From Methanosarcina sp. UBA289 (GTDB lineage Archaea > Halobacteriota > Methanosarcinia > Methanosarcinales > Methanosarcinaceae), in assembly GCA_002496565.1 (NCBI GenBank), contig DAKJ01000017.1, positions 1-64,000 on the forward strand: DNA of 64,000 bases, in the 5' to 3' direction. Both the position numbers and the translations under genes were made by a program. Of this stretch, positions 44,822-52,484 are shown piece after piece. Numbering within the stretch: position 1 is the stretch's first letter; every line of letters starts with the position of its first letter. The notes beneath the pieces were generated by a model. It ran no database searches. It worked only from the letters and a program-made list of their open reading frames with translations, and was not told the DNA's origin.

Positions 44822-44982
44822 TTAAAATCCCCTTCCAGTCGGTAAGATCTGGTAATTTGCGCCCTGTTGTAGTTCTCCGACTCTTTCTTTAGCCTCGCCC
44901 AATAATGATAAATACTGTTGCAGTTCTTGCTTTTAATTACCTCGACTCCTGTGGAATTGCATATCACAGGTTTCCCCATCAT
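44716..44982 (-). CDS. Doubtful small ORF at the head of the replication operon
   Basis: The first 50 residues look coding (MMGKPVICNSTGVEVIKSKN, then CNSIYHYWARLKKESENYNR and ITRSYRLEGDFK). After that the frame runs over 100 bp into the next gene and becomes atypical. A frameshift or premature end near 44830 is possible, so the real product may be about 55 residues. It resembles short transcription-associated ORFs in plasmids only in size. Confidence 0.35.
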   Translation of the reverse strand: MMGKPVICNSTGVEVIKSKNCNSIYHYWARLKKESENYNRAQITRSYRLEGDFKCRPVISFPRNLCSVSILTMMLLRNSAKAFRLTRN

Positions 44983-45093
44983 GCTATCATCCCAGATGCT
45001 GAACAGCTAATAAACCAAATGGGCAAATATAACAAAGGGTTATAATAAACGGTTTTGACCTGTGGCCAACTACCCATGGCCACGGTTCCGTTT

Positions 45094-45258
45094 TTAAGCA
45101 TTGATTTCAGCCCCCGCATATTGTTTTATTAAAGTACCTATTGCTTTTTCAAAGGGGTCTAAGCTGTTTTCTAGGAAATCTACGGCTTCTTTTTTTGTTG
45201 CATAAGTTTGTGCTGCCCAAGTAGCAAAACTTATATTTTCTTGTGTTATTATCTGCAT
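45094..45258 (-). CDS. Small hypothetical protein (54 aa)
   Basis: From ATG 45258, behind GAGGTG, the frame gives MQIITQENISFATWAAQTYA, then TKKEAVDFLENSLDPFEKAI and GTLIKQYAGAEINA. Two helices around TKKEAVDFLENSL are likely. It overlaps the end of the AbrB-like gene by 10 bp, so the two are co-translated; it could be a partner of that regulator. Confidence 0.6.
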   Translation of the reverse strand: MQIITQENISFATWAAQTYATKKEAVDFLENSLDPFEKAIGTLIKQYAGAEINA

Positions 45259-45500
45259 GCTAGCACCTCTTTTTTATTAGCTGGTGTTGAGCTTTCGGCT
45301 CCTTTCTCATCTTGGCGGGTGACCGGAGCCGGAAAAATCTTCAAACTATCATCGGTCTGCATTTCTATATTTAGTGAGTCGCTTTTGCCTATTCCTTTAT
45401 GCTTTATCCATTCAACAGGTAAGGAGACTAGGTAGGAGTATCTTACTTTCTGAATTTTTCGAGTTACAACTTTAAAGATATTTATCACCATTACTAGCAT
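45249..45500 (-). CDS. AbrB/SpoVT-type swapped-hairpin regulator
   Basis: An 83-residue DNA-binding protein. VVTRKIQKVRYSYLVSLPVEWIK is the loop-hinge AbrB motif (strand, SLP turn, short helix), followed by KGIGKSDSLNIEMQTDDSLKIFP. A disordered charged tail (RQDEKGAESSTPANKKE) completes it. The first 3 residues may be extra (ATG 45491 is in frame). It is divergent from the wHTH gene across a 130-bp spacer with a strong palindrome, and likely represses one or both genes. Confidence 0.75.
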   Translation of the reverse strand: MLVMVINIFKVVTRKIQKVRYSYLVSLPVEWIKHKGIGKSDSLNIEMQTDDSLKIFPAPVTRQDEKGAESSTPANKKEVLACR

Positions 45501-45531
45501 ATGCTTTTCAGTTTAAATGTATTTTTTTCAA

Positions 45532-45558
45532 TTTTAATACCCCCCGGGGGTATTAAAA
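45532..45558. promoter_or_regulatory. 27-bp palindromic operator between divergent regulators
   Basis: TTTTAATACCCCC, a central C, then GGGGGTATTAAAA: 13-bp arms without a mismatch. It lies between the AbrB-like gene (minus) and the wHTH gene (plus), about 70 bp before the latter's ATG. GC-rich arm centres in an AT-rich spacer argue for a dimeric protein site rather than a terminator. Confidence 0.6.
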
Positions 45559-45629
45559 ACAAGATATATGTCATATAATAAATCCATAAAATCAAAACAT
45601 ATTAATATCCCAAAACATATGCTGTTTAT

Positions 45630-46775
45630 ATGGAAGAAAATGAAATAACTAAAAGAAGTCAAGGGCAACATTATAAAAAGAATGAGATAAAAATCGAAAT
45701 TATCAAGTATATTCTTGATAAAAACGATGCTGTACCAGGGTCAGAAATACGAAATCACTTAAGAGAAAAATACGGAATAGTAAACAAGAGAAACATCAAA
45801 GACCACTTGGAAAAATTAAATAAGGATCATTGTATAGAAAAGTTTGACCTTGTCGCTGATGATTACGGGAACAAATGGGATATAACAAAGTTTGAGAATT
45901 TGAAAAAGATTAAAAAGTATTTCTCTGAGATAAGGCTTAACGAATATGGAAAGTCTTTATCTCTAATGTCAGTTGAAGAAATCGGGGCAGATCTAGATTT
46001 TTTGCCAAATTTTTTGAGCGATTATAAATTACGAGTTCAATTACGAGTGTCCCCTAAATTTTTTGATATGTGTTTAGATGGCGATTTTAAGACTGTTTAC
46101 TCTCAAACGTATAGATTTTACCAGCTTTCCGGAGGTTATTTTGAAGATAAATCTCTTAGAACAAACATTAATGATGTTTATGAAACGTTTATAAAAGGAG
46201 TTACTATAACCCCAGATATTGAAATATCAAAAGAAATGTTCGAGAAAATGCTGGAAGAGAATTCTTCTCTTTGGGGTATTGAATCACAAGAGGACTCCCA
46301 AAAAACATTAATTATTAAAATGTCCCATACAATGGCCGAAGAGATAATAAATGAAATGCTGGAAAAAAACTCTAACATTGTAATAAATATATCTGAAGAA
46401 GTCCGGAAAGAAATGTCTAATAAAATAGCTGAAAATGTGTACAAAACAATAGTTGAAGACTATCCTAAAGAACTGTACCATAAAATTATAGAGATAAAAT
46501 CTCGCCAAGCAATTAGTCATATTTTATGCTACAACGAATTTTTAAAAAGCTACCTTCTACAAGATTTCCAAAATAATTTAGAATCCCCTATAGAAAAAGC
46601 TTTCTTGGCTTCATTAGAGAGATCTTTTGCAAAATTTGCTGCTAACCTAGAAACAGATTTAGTGTCCGCATATAGGGCTTATCATAATTTTCGAATGGGA
46701 GAAAATAGCTTTTATCTGTCGTTCTATAAATTATACTTTGATCCGGAAGATAAAGAAGTTCTCTTTTTAGCATAA
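45630..46775 (+). CDS. Winged-helix protein of unknown function
   Basis: A 381-residue cytoplasmic protein. Residues 20-75 form a likely winged helix (IKIEIIKYILDKNDAVPGSE, then IRNHLREKYGIVNKRNIKDH and LEKLNKDHCIEKF). The rest is helical, with LRVSPKFFDMCLDGDFKTVY and a long charged helix region (SEEVRKEMSNKIAENVYKTI). It is the only long plus-strand gene in the replication module and lies opposite the AbrB regulator. No named family. A control of replication or integration is a fair guess. Confidence 0.65.
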   Translation: MEENEITKRSQGQHYKKNEIKIEIIKYILDKNDAVPGSEIRNHLREKYGIVNKRNIKDHLEKLNKDHCIEKFDLVADDYGNKWDITKFENLKKIKKYFSEIRLNEYGKSLSLMSVEEIGADLDFLPNFLSDYKLRVQLRVSPKFFDMCLDGDFKTVYSQTYRFYQLSGGYFEDKSLRTNINDVYETFIKGVTITPDIEISKEMFEKMLEENSSLWGIESQEDSQKTLIIKMSHTMAEEIINEMLEKNSNIVINISEEVRKEMSNKIAENVYKTIVEDYPKELYHKIIEIKSRQAISHILCYNEFLKSYLLQDFQNNLESPIEKAFLASLERSFAKFAANLETDLVSAYRAYHNFRMGENSFYLSFYKLYFDPEDKEVLFLA

Positions 46776-46987
46776 CTTCAATAATTATTAGGATTAAACA
46801 TCAAATTGCATACTGCCGTCCCTAAAGAGGCTGTCCGACAGTTCAACTTCAAGGAATAAACATGTAAAAAATAAGACCTATAAAGCCTTTAAATTGAAAA
46901 AGAAGGAATTCAGTAATTATTGATAGTAATTGTCAGACCATATGTAAAGGACTGGCAGTTACCTTCCCCACTCTTGATATAGCAAAA

Positions 46988-48103
46988 TTATTGTTTTTCA
47001 CTGAATTTTTTCACAAAGTTTAATAATTCCAACATCTTAGCGCTGTCAACCTCTCCCATTGTTTCAGTTTTTACGTCCTGCACTTCTACCGCGAGCTTAT
47101 GATCCAAGATCATAGAGCAAGTAAAACAGTATTTCGCGCCTGCTGGATTCTTTGTCTTGCACCTGGGGCACTCCATAGGCTTAAGCTCCTCTTCCCTTTC
47201 CTTGCTATTATCTTCAATGATTCCATTTTTTTCAAGGATTTTTTTCTCAATGTCTGCTCCGGAGAGATGCAGGTAGGTTGCAGGCATCCCGCTTTCTTTA
47301 GTCCATCCTGCAAATATCCTTAACTCCATCTCATTAAATCCTCTTTTAGCAAGATCCGTTAATCTGCCATGCCTAAATGCATGGGGATAAACATTTTTCT
47401 TTACTCCGGCTTTTTCGGCAAGTCCGTTAAGCATATTATTTACAGTTTGCTCATTGAGTCTCCGGTAATTCCCATCGTATTTCCTGTCTGTGATAAACAC
47501 AGGTGCGTTAGGATCGTCTCTTAACGGATGCATGTTAAGCCATAGCTGTAGGTCAGGAACACTGTCAATGAGCCTTATCCTTCTTTTTCCTGTCTTCCCA
47601 TTAACTATAACAGCAGCTCCGTATTTGTCAAGCTGAATATGCCCTATATTTATGTTCAAGAGCTCGCCTTTCCTGGCCGCAGAGTCCCAGAGCACCATTA
47701 CTAAGGCCCTGTCTCTCTGATTATTTGCTGCATCCCTGAGCATAATTACATCATGTGATAAAAGAAGTTCATCTACAGGTAAATTATTTTTAGGTTGCTT
47801 GCTCTTTATTCCTGAAAAGAAGTCATTACCTGGCTTCAGCCATTTAAAGAATGATCTTAGCGAAATGATTCCATTGTGTACTGTGGTTGGGCTAACCTTC
47901 TTTTTTCGGTCAATAATATACTCTTCGATATCCTCCCGGCTGGTTTCATGGACAGGTCTTCCTTCAAGGAAATCAAAAAAAGGTTTTAAGTTCCAGCTTT
48001 CGCCGTAAATTGTGCGCTCTCTCTTTCCGATTAAGTGCATATGCTTAAGGTACCTATCCATGGTTTCTTTATTAGGTTCGCTAAACTCCGCTAGCTTTCT
48101 CAT
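46988..48103 (-). CDS. Tyrosine recombinase (integrase) with C-terminal zinc ribbon
   Basis: A 371-residue XerCD/phage-type integrase. The SAM-like N-terminal DNA-binding domain covers residues 10-95 (KERTIYGESWNLKPFFDFLE equivalent region). The catalytic domain shows Arg in DSAARKGELLNI near 143, Lys in NGKTGKRRIR, HAFRHGR near 240 and the nucleophile Tyr in ATYLHLSGAD near 276. A C-terminal CPRCKTKNPAGAKYCFTC ribbon near 315 may steer binding. Its 5' end lies 62 bp from the 3' half of the split tRNA-Leu(UAA) and the 12-bp core, the classical setting for a tRNA-targeting integrase. It likely made the 33-kb insertion. Confidence 0.92.
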   Translation of the reverse strand: MRKLAEFSEPNKETMDRYLKHMHLIGKRERTIYGESWNLKPFFDFLEGRPVHETSREDIEEYIIDRKKKVSPTTVHNGIISLRSFFKWLKPGNDFFSGIKSKQPKNNLPVDELLLSHDVIMLRDAANNQRDRALVMVLWDSAARKGELLNINIGHIQLDKYGAAVIVNGKTGKRRIRLIDSVPDLQLWLNMHPLRDDPNAPVFITDRKYDGNYRRLNEQTVNNMLNGLAEKAGVKKNVYPHAFRHGRLTDLAKRGFNEMELRIFAGWTKESGMPATYLHLSGADIEKKILEKNGIIEDNSKEREEELKPMECPRCKTKNPAGAKYCFTCSMILDHKLAVEVQDVKTETMGEVDSAKMLELLNFVKKFSEKQ

Positions 48104-48165
48104 AAATAATTAAAGGCACACATCCAATAAATAAGTATCTAGGTCTAGTATCGTATTTCATATTA

Positions 48166-48218
48166 GACTTAAGATCCGGTATCGAAGGATTTCGTGGGTT
48201 CGAATCCCACCCCTCGCA
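48166..48218 (+). pseudogene. 3' half of split tRNA-Leu(UAA) with right attachment core
   Basis: GACTTAAGATCC (48166-48177) repeats the left core. The following 41 nt, GGTATCGAAGGATTTCG, then TGGGTTCGAATCCCA and CCCCTCGCA, give the second anticodon strand, variable arm, T-arm and acceptor 3' strand. Upstream sequence (CGTATTTCATATTA) is not tRNA. It pairs with the 5' half at 14949-14992. A surface-protein gene begins (at its 3' end) 36 bp downstream. Confidence 0.85.
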
Positions 48219-48253
48219 CTAACTTTTTTACATAAAACTTTGAATTTCGTTTT

Positions 48254-51200
48254 TTACTTTCTTTTATACAGGAGTACTGCAAGGAGGCTAGCTACTCCAT
48301 AATATATTTCAAATCCTGTCGTTTTCAGGATATCTTTTTGTTCTGCTTGTGGTTCTTTATTTTCTGTATTGTTTTTATTAATTGTTTCAGGGTAATCAAT
48401 CTCTATTTTCGTTACAGCTTCTTCAGATGGTTTCACTGTGCCAGTTATTGCAAATGAAGAGAAACCTGAAGTTTTGGCTGTGAAATATAAGTACTTGTTG
48501 TCTTTCATTAACAGGTTTACTGGGAATTGTTCCCATTTTTTATCGTTGTATCTGTTAAGAGTGATAGAATCCTGATCAATATTTTTGTCCGTTACCCAAA
48601 ATCTTTCAACCTTGAGGCAAACAACTGGGTTTTCGATATTCTTTGAGGTTGCAATCCCTCCGTTTCCGACCCAGATATTAAAGGATTTGTAGACTTCACC
48701 TTCGGGCAGTCCGGAAACCAGAGAAGATTTCCCTTTGAGCTGTTCAGCAATGGTTGTAGTCTTACCAAAGGTCTTTTTTGCATCAAAGATTACATATACG
48801 ACACAGGTTGCATTCTTTGGGAAATCAAACTTTACAGTTTTTCCGCTTGTAACATAAGCCTGTGAAAGTTCTTTTACCTGAACACTACTTGCAGGTTCAA
48901 GAGAGCCACCTGCTCCACCAATAAAACTGCTATGGCTACTTCCTCCACTACTGCCACCGTTTGAGCTACTTTCCTCAAATACAGTTACTATATTAGTTTT
49001 ATAGGCAGTTCCTTTTGCATTATTCACTGTTAGATTAACTGTATAGTTTCCTGCTGTTGAGTAAGTATGCATTGGATTCTTTTCGGTTGAAGTTACCCCA
49101 TCTCCAAAAACCCAGTTCCATCCTGTTGCATTTCCCGACCTATCTGTAAACTGGACGGAAAGAGGAGCATATCCACTTGTAACATTGGCGCTGAAGTCTG
49201 CTATATAAGATACTGGTGCATTAATAGGAAGGGTTGATTTTTTCCCTATAAACTGTCCAAAGGCGATAGGAGTGTATCCTACTGCAACTACTGTTTTAAC
49301 GGTATTTGTGTCTGTGTCAATTACAGAGACATTATGATCAAAGTAGGAAATATTTTCAAAGTACATACCTTTGTTTGCAACATATACATTTTTCCCATCG
49401 GGGGTAACTGCAATTCCAAAAGGCTCACTTATCACGTTTACTACGGCTATAACTGTGTTTGTGGCAGTGTCAATTACAGAGATAGTTTTGTCCTCGTTTG
49501 CCACATATACCTTTTTTCCATCCGGCGTGACTGTAAGTCCAATGGGACCATACCCCACCTCTATTGTAGCTATAACTGTGTCTGTAGCAGTGTCAATTAC
49601 AGAGACGTTCTTGCTGCGGTAGTTTGCCACATATACCTTCTTTCCATCTGGACTGACTACAACTCCATAGGTGCCATCTTCCGTGTTCACCGTGGCTGTA
49701 ACCTTGTTTGTTGCAGTATCAATCACGGAAACATTTCTATTCCAAGAGTTCGTCACGTATACTTTTGTTCCGTCAGGAGTAACTGCAACTCCATAAGGCG
49801 AGATTCTGGTATTTACCGTATCTGTTACCTTACTTGTAGCTGTATCAATTACAGAAACATTATTGCTGCCTTCGTTTGCCACATATACCTTTTTTCCATC
49901 CGGACTGACCGCAATTCCATAAGGCCATTTCCCTACAGGCACTGTGGCTGTTACAGTATTTATGGAGGCATCAATTATAGAGACAGTGCTATTATCAGTG
50001 CTACTGACATCATTAGTCACATATACTTTTGTTCCATCCGGACTAACTGCAACTCCATGAGTAGATGATCCTGTATTTATCCTGGCTGTAACAGTATTTG
50101 TGGTAGTGTCAATAACATAAACACCCGTGGAAGTAGTAATGTATGCATAAGCAACAGGTCGTATTACAGTTATTTTATCAAGTTTTGAGTCTATTGTATA
50201 AAGTTTTGAATCCGTACTGTTTCCATTGGTTGCGGTTAAGTTAATGGTGTAGTTCCCTGCTGAAGAATAAGTATGCATTGGATTCTGGTCTGTTGAATTA
50301 TTCCCATCCCCAAAGTTCCAGTTCCATTCTGTTGCATTTTCTGAAAGATCTATAAATTTCACAGAAAGAGGAGGAAAACCCCCGGTTACATTGCTACTAA
50401 AGTTTGCTACAAGTGTTTTGAATCCTGAGATAGTACCCATGTAGATATCGTCATTATTATCATTTCGATTATCCAACCATACAATCCTATCATTGTAGAC
50501 TGAAGGTTGTATCTGATTTGATTTAGCGGTGGTGATACGAGTTATTTTAGGAGTAGAAAGATCATAAATATAGACAACAACGTTTTCGGAACGCCCATTC
50601 CGCCATACTATCCTGTCGCCATAAATATCGGGATTGTATGCTATTCCGCTGGTGGTTATCTGAGTTTCTTGGGAAGTAGAAAGATTGTACATGTAGATGT
50701 TATGACCACTACGATAATCTTCCCATACTATCTTGTCTTCATGAATAGCAGGATTGTATGCTGTCTTGCCAGTTGTTATCTGGGTTTCTTTGGAGGTGGA
50801 GAGATCATACAAGTAAATGTTCCCTTCAGAAATCCACGCTATCCTGTCACCGTAGATAGCAGGATAGTATGCTGTTCCGCTGGTGGGAATTTGAGTTTTT
50901 TTGTGAGTAGAAAGATTGTACATGTAGATACTGTTATTAAGATTATCATGCCACACTATCCTGTCACCATATATGTCATAGTCCGTTGGATAGCCCGTTC
51001 CATTAGTTATCTGAGTTTCCTTATGAGTGGAGAGATCATACGTGTAGATATCGGGTTCTCCATTGAGATAATTCTTCCACACTATCCTGTTCCCGTAGAT
51101 AGCAAGCTCACCCTTATATGAGCTATTGGTTGTGATCTGAGTTTCTTTAGAAGTAGAAAGATTGTACATGTAAATATCGTGTTTTCCATTACTCTTATTT

Positions 51201-51391
51201 ATCCACACTATCCTGTCACCATAGATATCAGGACTGTATGCAAATCCACTAGTGGTGATCCGAGTTTCAGTGATCTTGGGCCAAACATTTTGTTCAGTAG
51301 CTGCCGAAGCTGTAGACAGAACGATAATTAAAAAAGAAACAGCGGTTATCGAAGCTAAAGCTATCGGATGGATATTTTCTTTATCTTTCAC
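48254..51391 (-). CDS. Large surface protein: TolB-like propeller, PKD, YVTN propeller, PKD, PGF-pre-PGF
   Basis: A 1045-residue exported protein, complete for its family. Order: signal peptide (1-32, STASA); first propeller of IYGDRIVW repeats to about 335; PKD domain near 345-425 (WNWNFGDGNNSTDQNPMHTY); YVTN propeller near 430-740 (repeats SVIDTATNKVTATV, GVAVSPDGKKVYV); second PKD near 755-830 (WNWVFGDG); Ser/Gly linker; PGF-pre-PGF-like domain near 850-1000 (VQVKELSQAYVTSGK, then KSFNIWVGNGG); anchor TTGFEIYYGVASLLAVLLYKRK. Such proteins form the methanosarcinal cell surface and may act in adhesion. The tRNA-Leu 3' half is 36 bp downstream and the CTTAAGACC motif about 365 bp upstream. 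Confidence 0.85.
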   Translation of the reverse strand: MKDKENIHPIALASITAVSFLIIVLSTASAATEQNVWPKITETRITTSGFAYSPDIYGDRIVWINKSNGKHDIYMYNLSTSKETQITTNSSYKGELAIYGNRIVWKNYLNGEPDIYTYDLSTHKETQITNGTGYPTDYDIYGDRIVWHDNLNNSIYMYNLSTHKKTQIPTSGTAYYPAIYGDRIAWISEGNIYLYDLSTSKETQITTGKTAYNPAIHEDKIVWEDYRSGHNIYMYNLSTSQETQITTSGIAYNPDIYGDRIVWRNGRSENVVVYIYDLSTPKITRITTAKSNQIQPSVYNDRIVWLDNRNDNNDDIYMGTISGFKTLVANFSSNVTGGFPPLSVKFIDLSENATEWNWNFGDGNNSTDQNPMHTYSSAGNYTINLTATNGNSTDSKLYTIDSKLDKITVIRPVAYAYITTSTGVYVIDTTTNTVTARINTGSSTHGVAVSPDGTKVYVTNDVSSTDNSTVSIIDASINTVTATVPVGKWPYGIAVSPDGKKVYVANEGSNNVSVIDTATSKVTDTVNTRISPYGVAVTPDGTKVYVTNSWNRNVSVIDTATNKVTATVNTEDGTYGVVVSPDGKKVYVANYRSKNVSVIDTATDTVIATIEVGYGPIGLTVTPDGKKVYVANEDKTISVIDTATNTVIAVVNVISEPFGIAVTPDGKNVYVANKGMYFENISYFDHNVSVIDTDTNTVKTVVAVGYTPIAFGQFIGKKSTLPINAPVSYIADFSANVTSGYAPLSVQFTDRSGNATGWNWVFGDGVTSTEKNPMHTYSTAGNYTVNLTVNNAKGTAYKTNIVTVFEESSSNGGSSGGSSHSSFIGGAGGSLEPASSVQVKELSQAYVTSGKTVKFDFPKNATCVVYVIFDAKKTFGKTTTIAEQLKGKSSLVSGLPEGEVYKSFNIWVGNGGIATSKNIENPVVCLKVERFWVTDKNIDQDSITLNRYNDKKWEQFPVNLLMKDNKYLYFTAKTSGFSSFAITGTVKPSEEAVTKIEIDYPETINKNNTENKEPQAEQKDILKTTGFEIYYGVASLLAVLLYKRK

Positions 51392-51867
51392 TTATTTTTC
51401 CTTCTTCATAGGTCATTAAAATAGTTTCAACAGTTTATACTTTTCAATAATCTTAAAACCATCTCCTTTGAATTTTAACCTGTAACAGTTGCTCAATACG
51501 ATGATAATTTAAAGTTCTAAAATATAACTGCAAATTTGCATAAAAATGAAAATTCTTCCCTTTTGTTATTGATAAAGGTAAACTTACGACTTGCAAATTA
51601 GAGTGAGTTCAGGAAAGAACCAATGTTTACTCATGTGGAAAAGATTTTTTATTTCAAGAAAGACTTTAAAAAGGAGTATCACTTGTGAGTCTTCAATTAT
51701 CTACTAACTAGTTCTTTATTCCTATTTTTTGCAAAACTGAATAAAACTGAATAATACTTAAGACCTAACATGCAGGACTAAATAAAAGCAGGGAGTAAAT
51801 CCAACCAAAAGAATAAAAAGCAAAGAAATGTAAGAACAGGCAAAAATAAAAATATATTCATCATTGT
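51392..51867. other. Spacer with CTTAAGA motif and duplicated tRNA upstream region
   Basis: Positions 51731-51765 hold a partly repeated ACTGAATAA and ACTTAAGACC, the same motif found upstream of the surface genes at 16441-16457 and 54918-54937. From 51766 to 51867 the sequence closely matches 14993-15093 (AACATGCAGGACTAAATAAA, then AAAATAAAAATATATTCATC), the promoter region of tRNA-Leu. The rest (51392-51730) is AT-rich without a gene and probably holds the surface-gene promoter. Confidence 0.65.
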
Positions 51868-51952
51868 GCGAGGGTTGCCCAGCCAGGTCAAAGGCGTCAG
51901 ACTTAAGATCTGATTACGAAGGTATTCGTGGGTTCGAATCCCACCCCTCGCA
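51868..51952 (+). tRNA. tRNA-Leu (anticodon UAA), second intact copy
   Basis: Identical to the copy at 15094-15178 except for one D-loop base (CAGCCAGG for CAGCTAGG). Acceptor GCGAGGG/CCCTCGC, anticodon stem TCAGA/TCTGA, T-arm complete, discriminator A, no CCA. Both upstream spacer and downstream sequence (end of a surface gene) match the first copy, so the duplication includes flanks. Confidence 0.94.
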
Positions 51953-51986
51953 CTGACTTTTTACGTAGAGTTTTGGATTTTACTTT

Positions 51987-52484
51987 TTACTTCCTTTTAT
52001 AAAGAAGTACCGTAAACAGACTTGCTATTCCGTAATATATCCCAAAAACTGGTGTACTCGGATACACAATACAGGTTGCATTCTTTGTGAAATCAAACTT
52101 TATAGGCTTCCCATTTATAACAGTAGCTTGTGAGAGTTCCTTTACTTGGACACTACTTTGAGGTTCAGGGGAGCCCCACACCTCCTCCGCTGCTGTGGCT
52201 ATTTTCCCCACTACTGACACTGCTTGAGCTACTTTCTTCAAATATAGTTATCACAGCAGTTTTTGAGACATTTCCATTTTCGTTGCTTACAGTTAGATTG
52301 ACAGTATAAGTTCCAGCATTTACGTATACATAAACCGGATTTATATCACTGGAATCGAGCTGTCCGTTGCCACTGAAGTCCCAGATCCTTGAAGTTGTTT
52401 TCTGGGACATATCTTAAACTTTACTATCAGGGGAGCATGACCCTCTATAACGTTGCTATTGAGTCTGCAACAGAGAAATATTGG
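51987..52484 (-). pseudogene. Detached, frameshifted C-terminal part of the surface protein
   Basis: Below the stop of the 52485-54836 gene, minus-strand frames still encode LNSNVIEGHAPLIVKF and a PKD-like NAGTYTVNLTVSNENGNVSK, a Ser/Gly linker, VQVKELSQATVINGKPIKFD, and the anchor STPVFGIYYGIASLFTVLLYKRK. These match the end of the intact 48254-51391 protein, but several frameshifts separate them and most of the PGF-pre-PGF domain is deleted. So the neighbouring gene has lost its anchor. Confidence 0.8.

Noticed and set aside
45532..45558. Palindrome as a rho-independent terminator
   Set aside because: No T-run follows on either strand beyond the arms, and the flanking genes diverge, so a terminator is not expected there.
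49334..50068. Plus-strand 244-codon ORF with CHIYLFSIR-like repeats
   Set aside because: It is antisense to the YVTN repeats of the surface gene on the minus strand; its periodicity only mirrors that gene. The same holds for ORFs at 50669-51121, 52948-53379 and 55511-56218.
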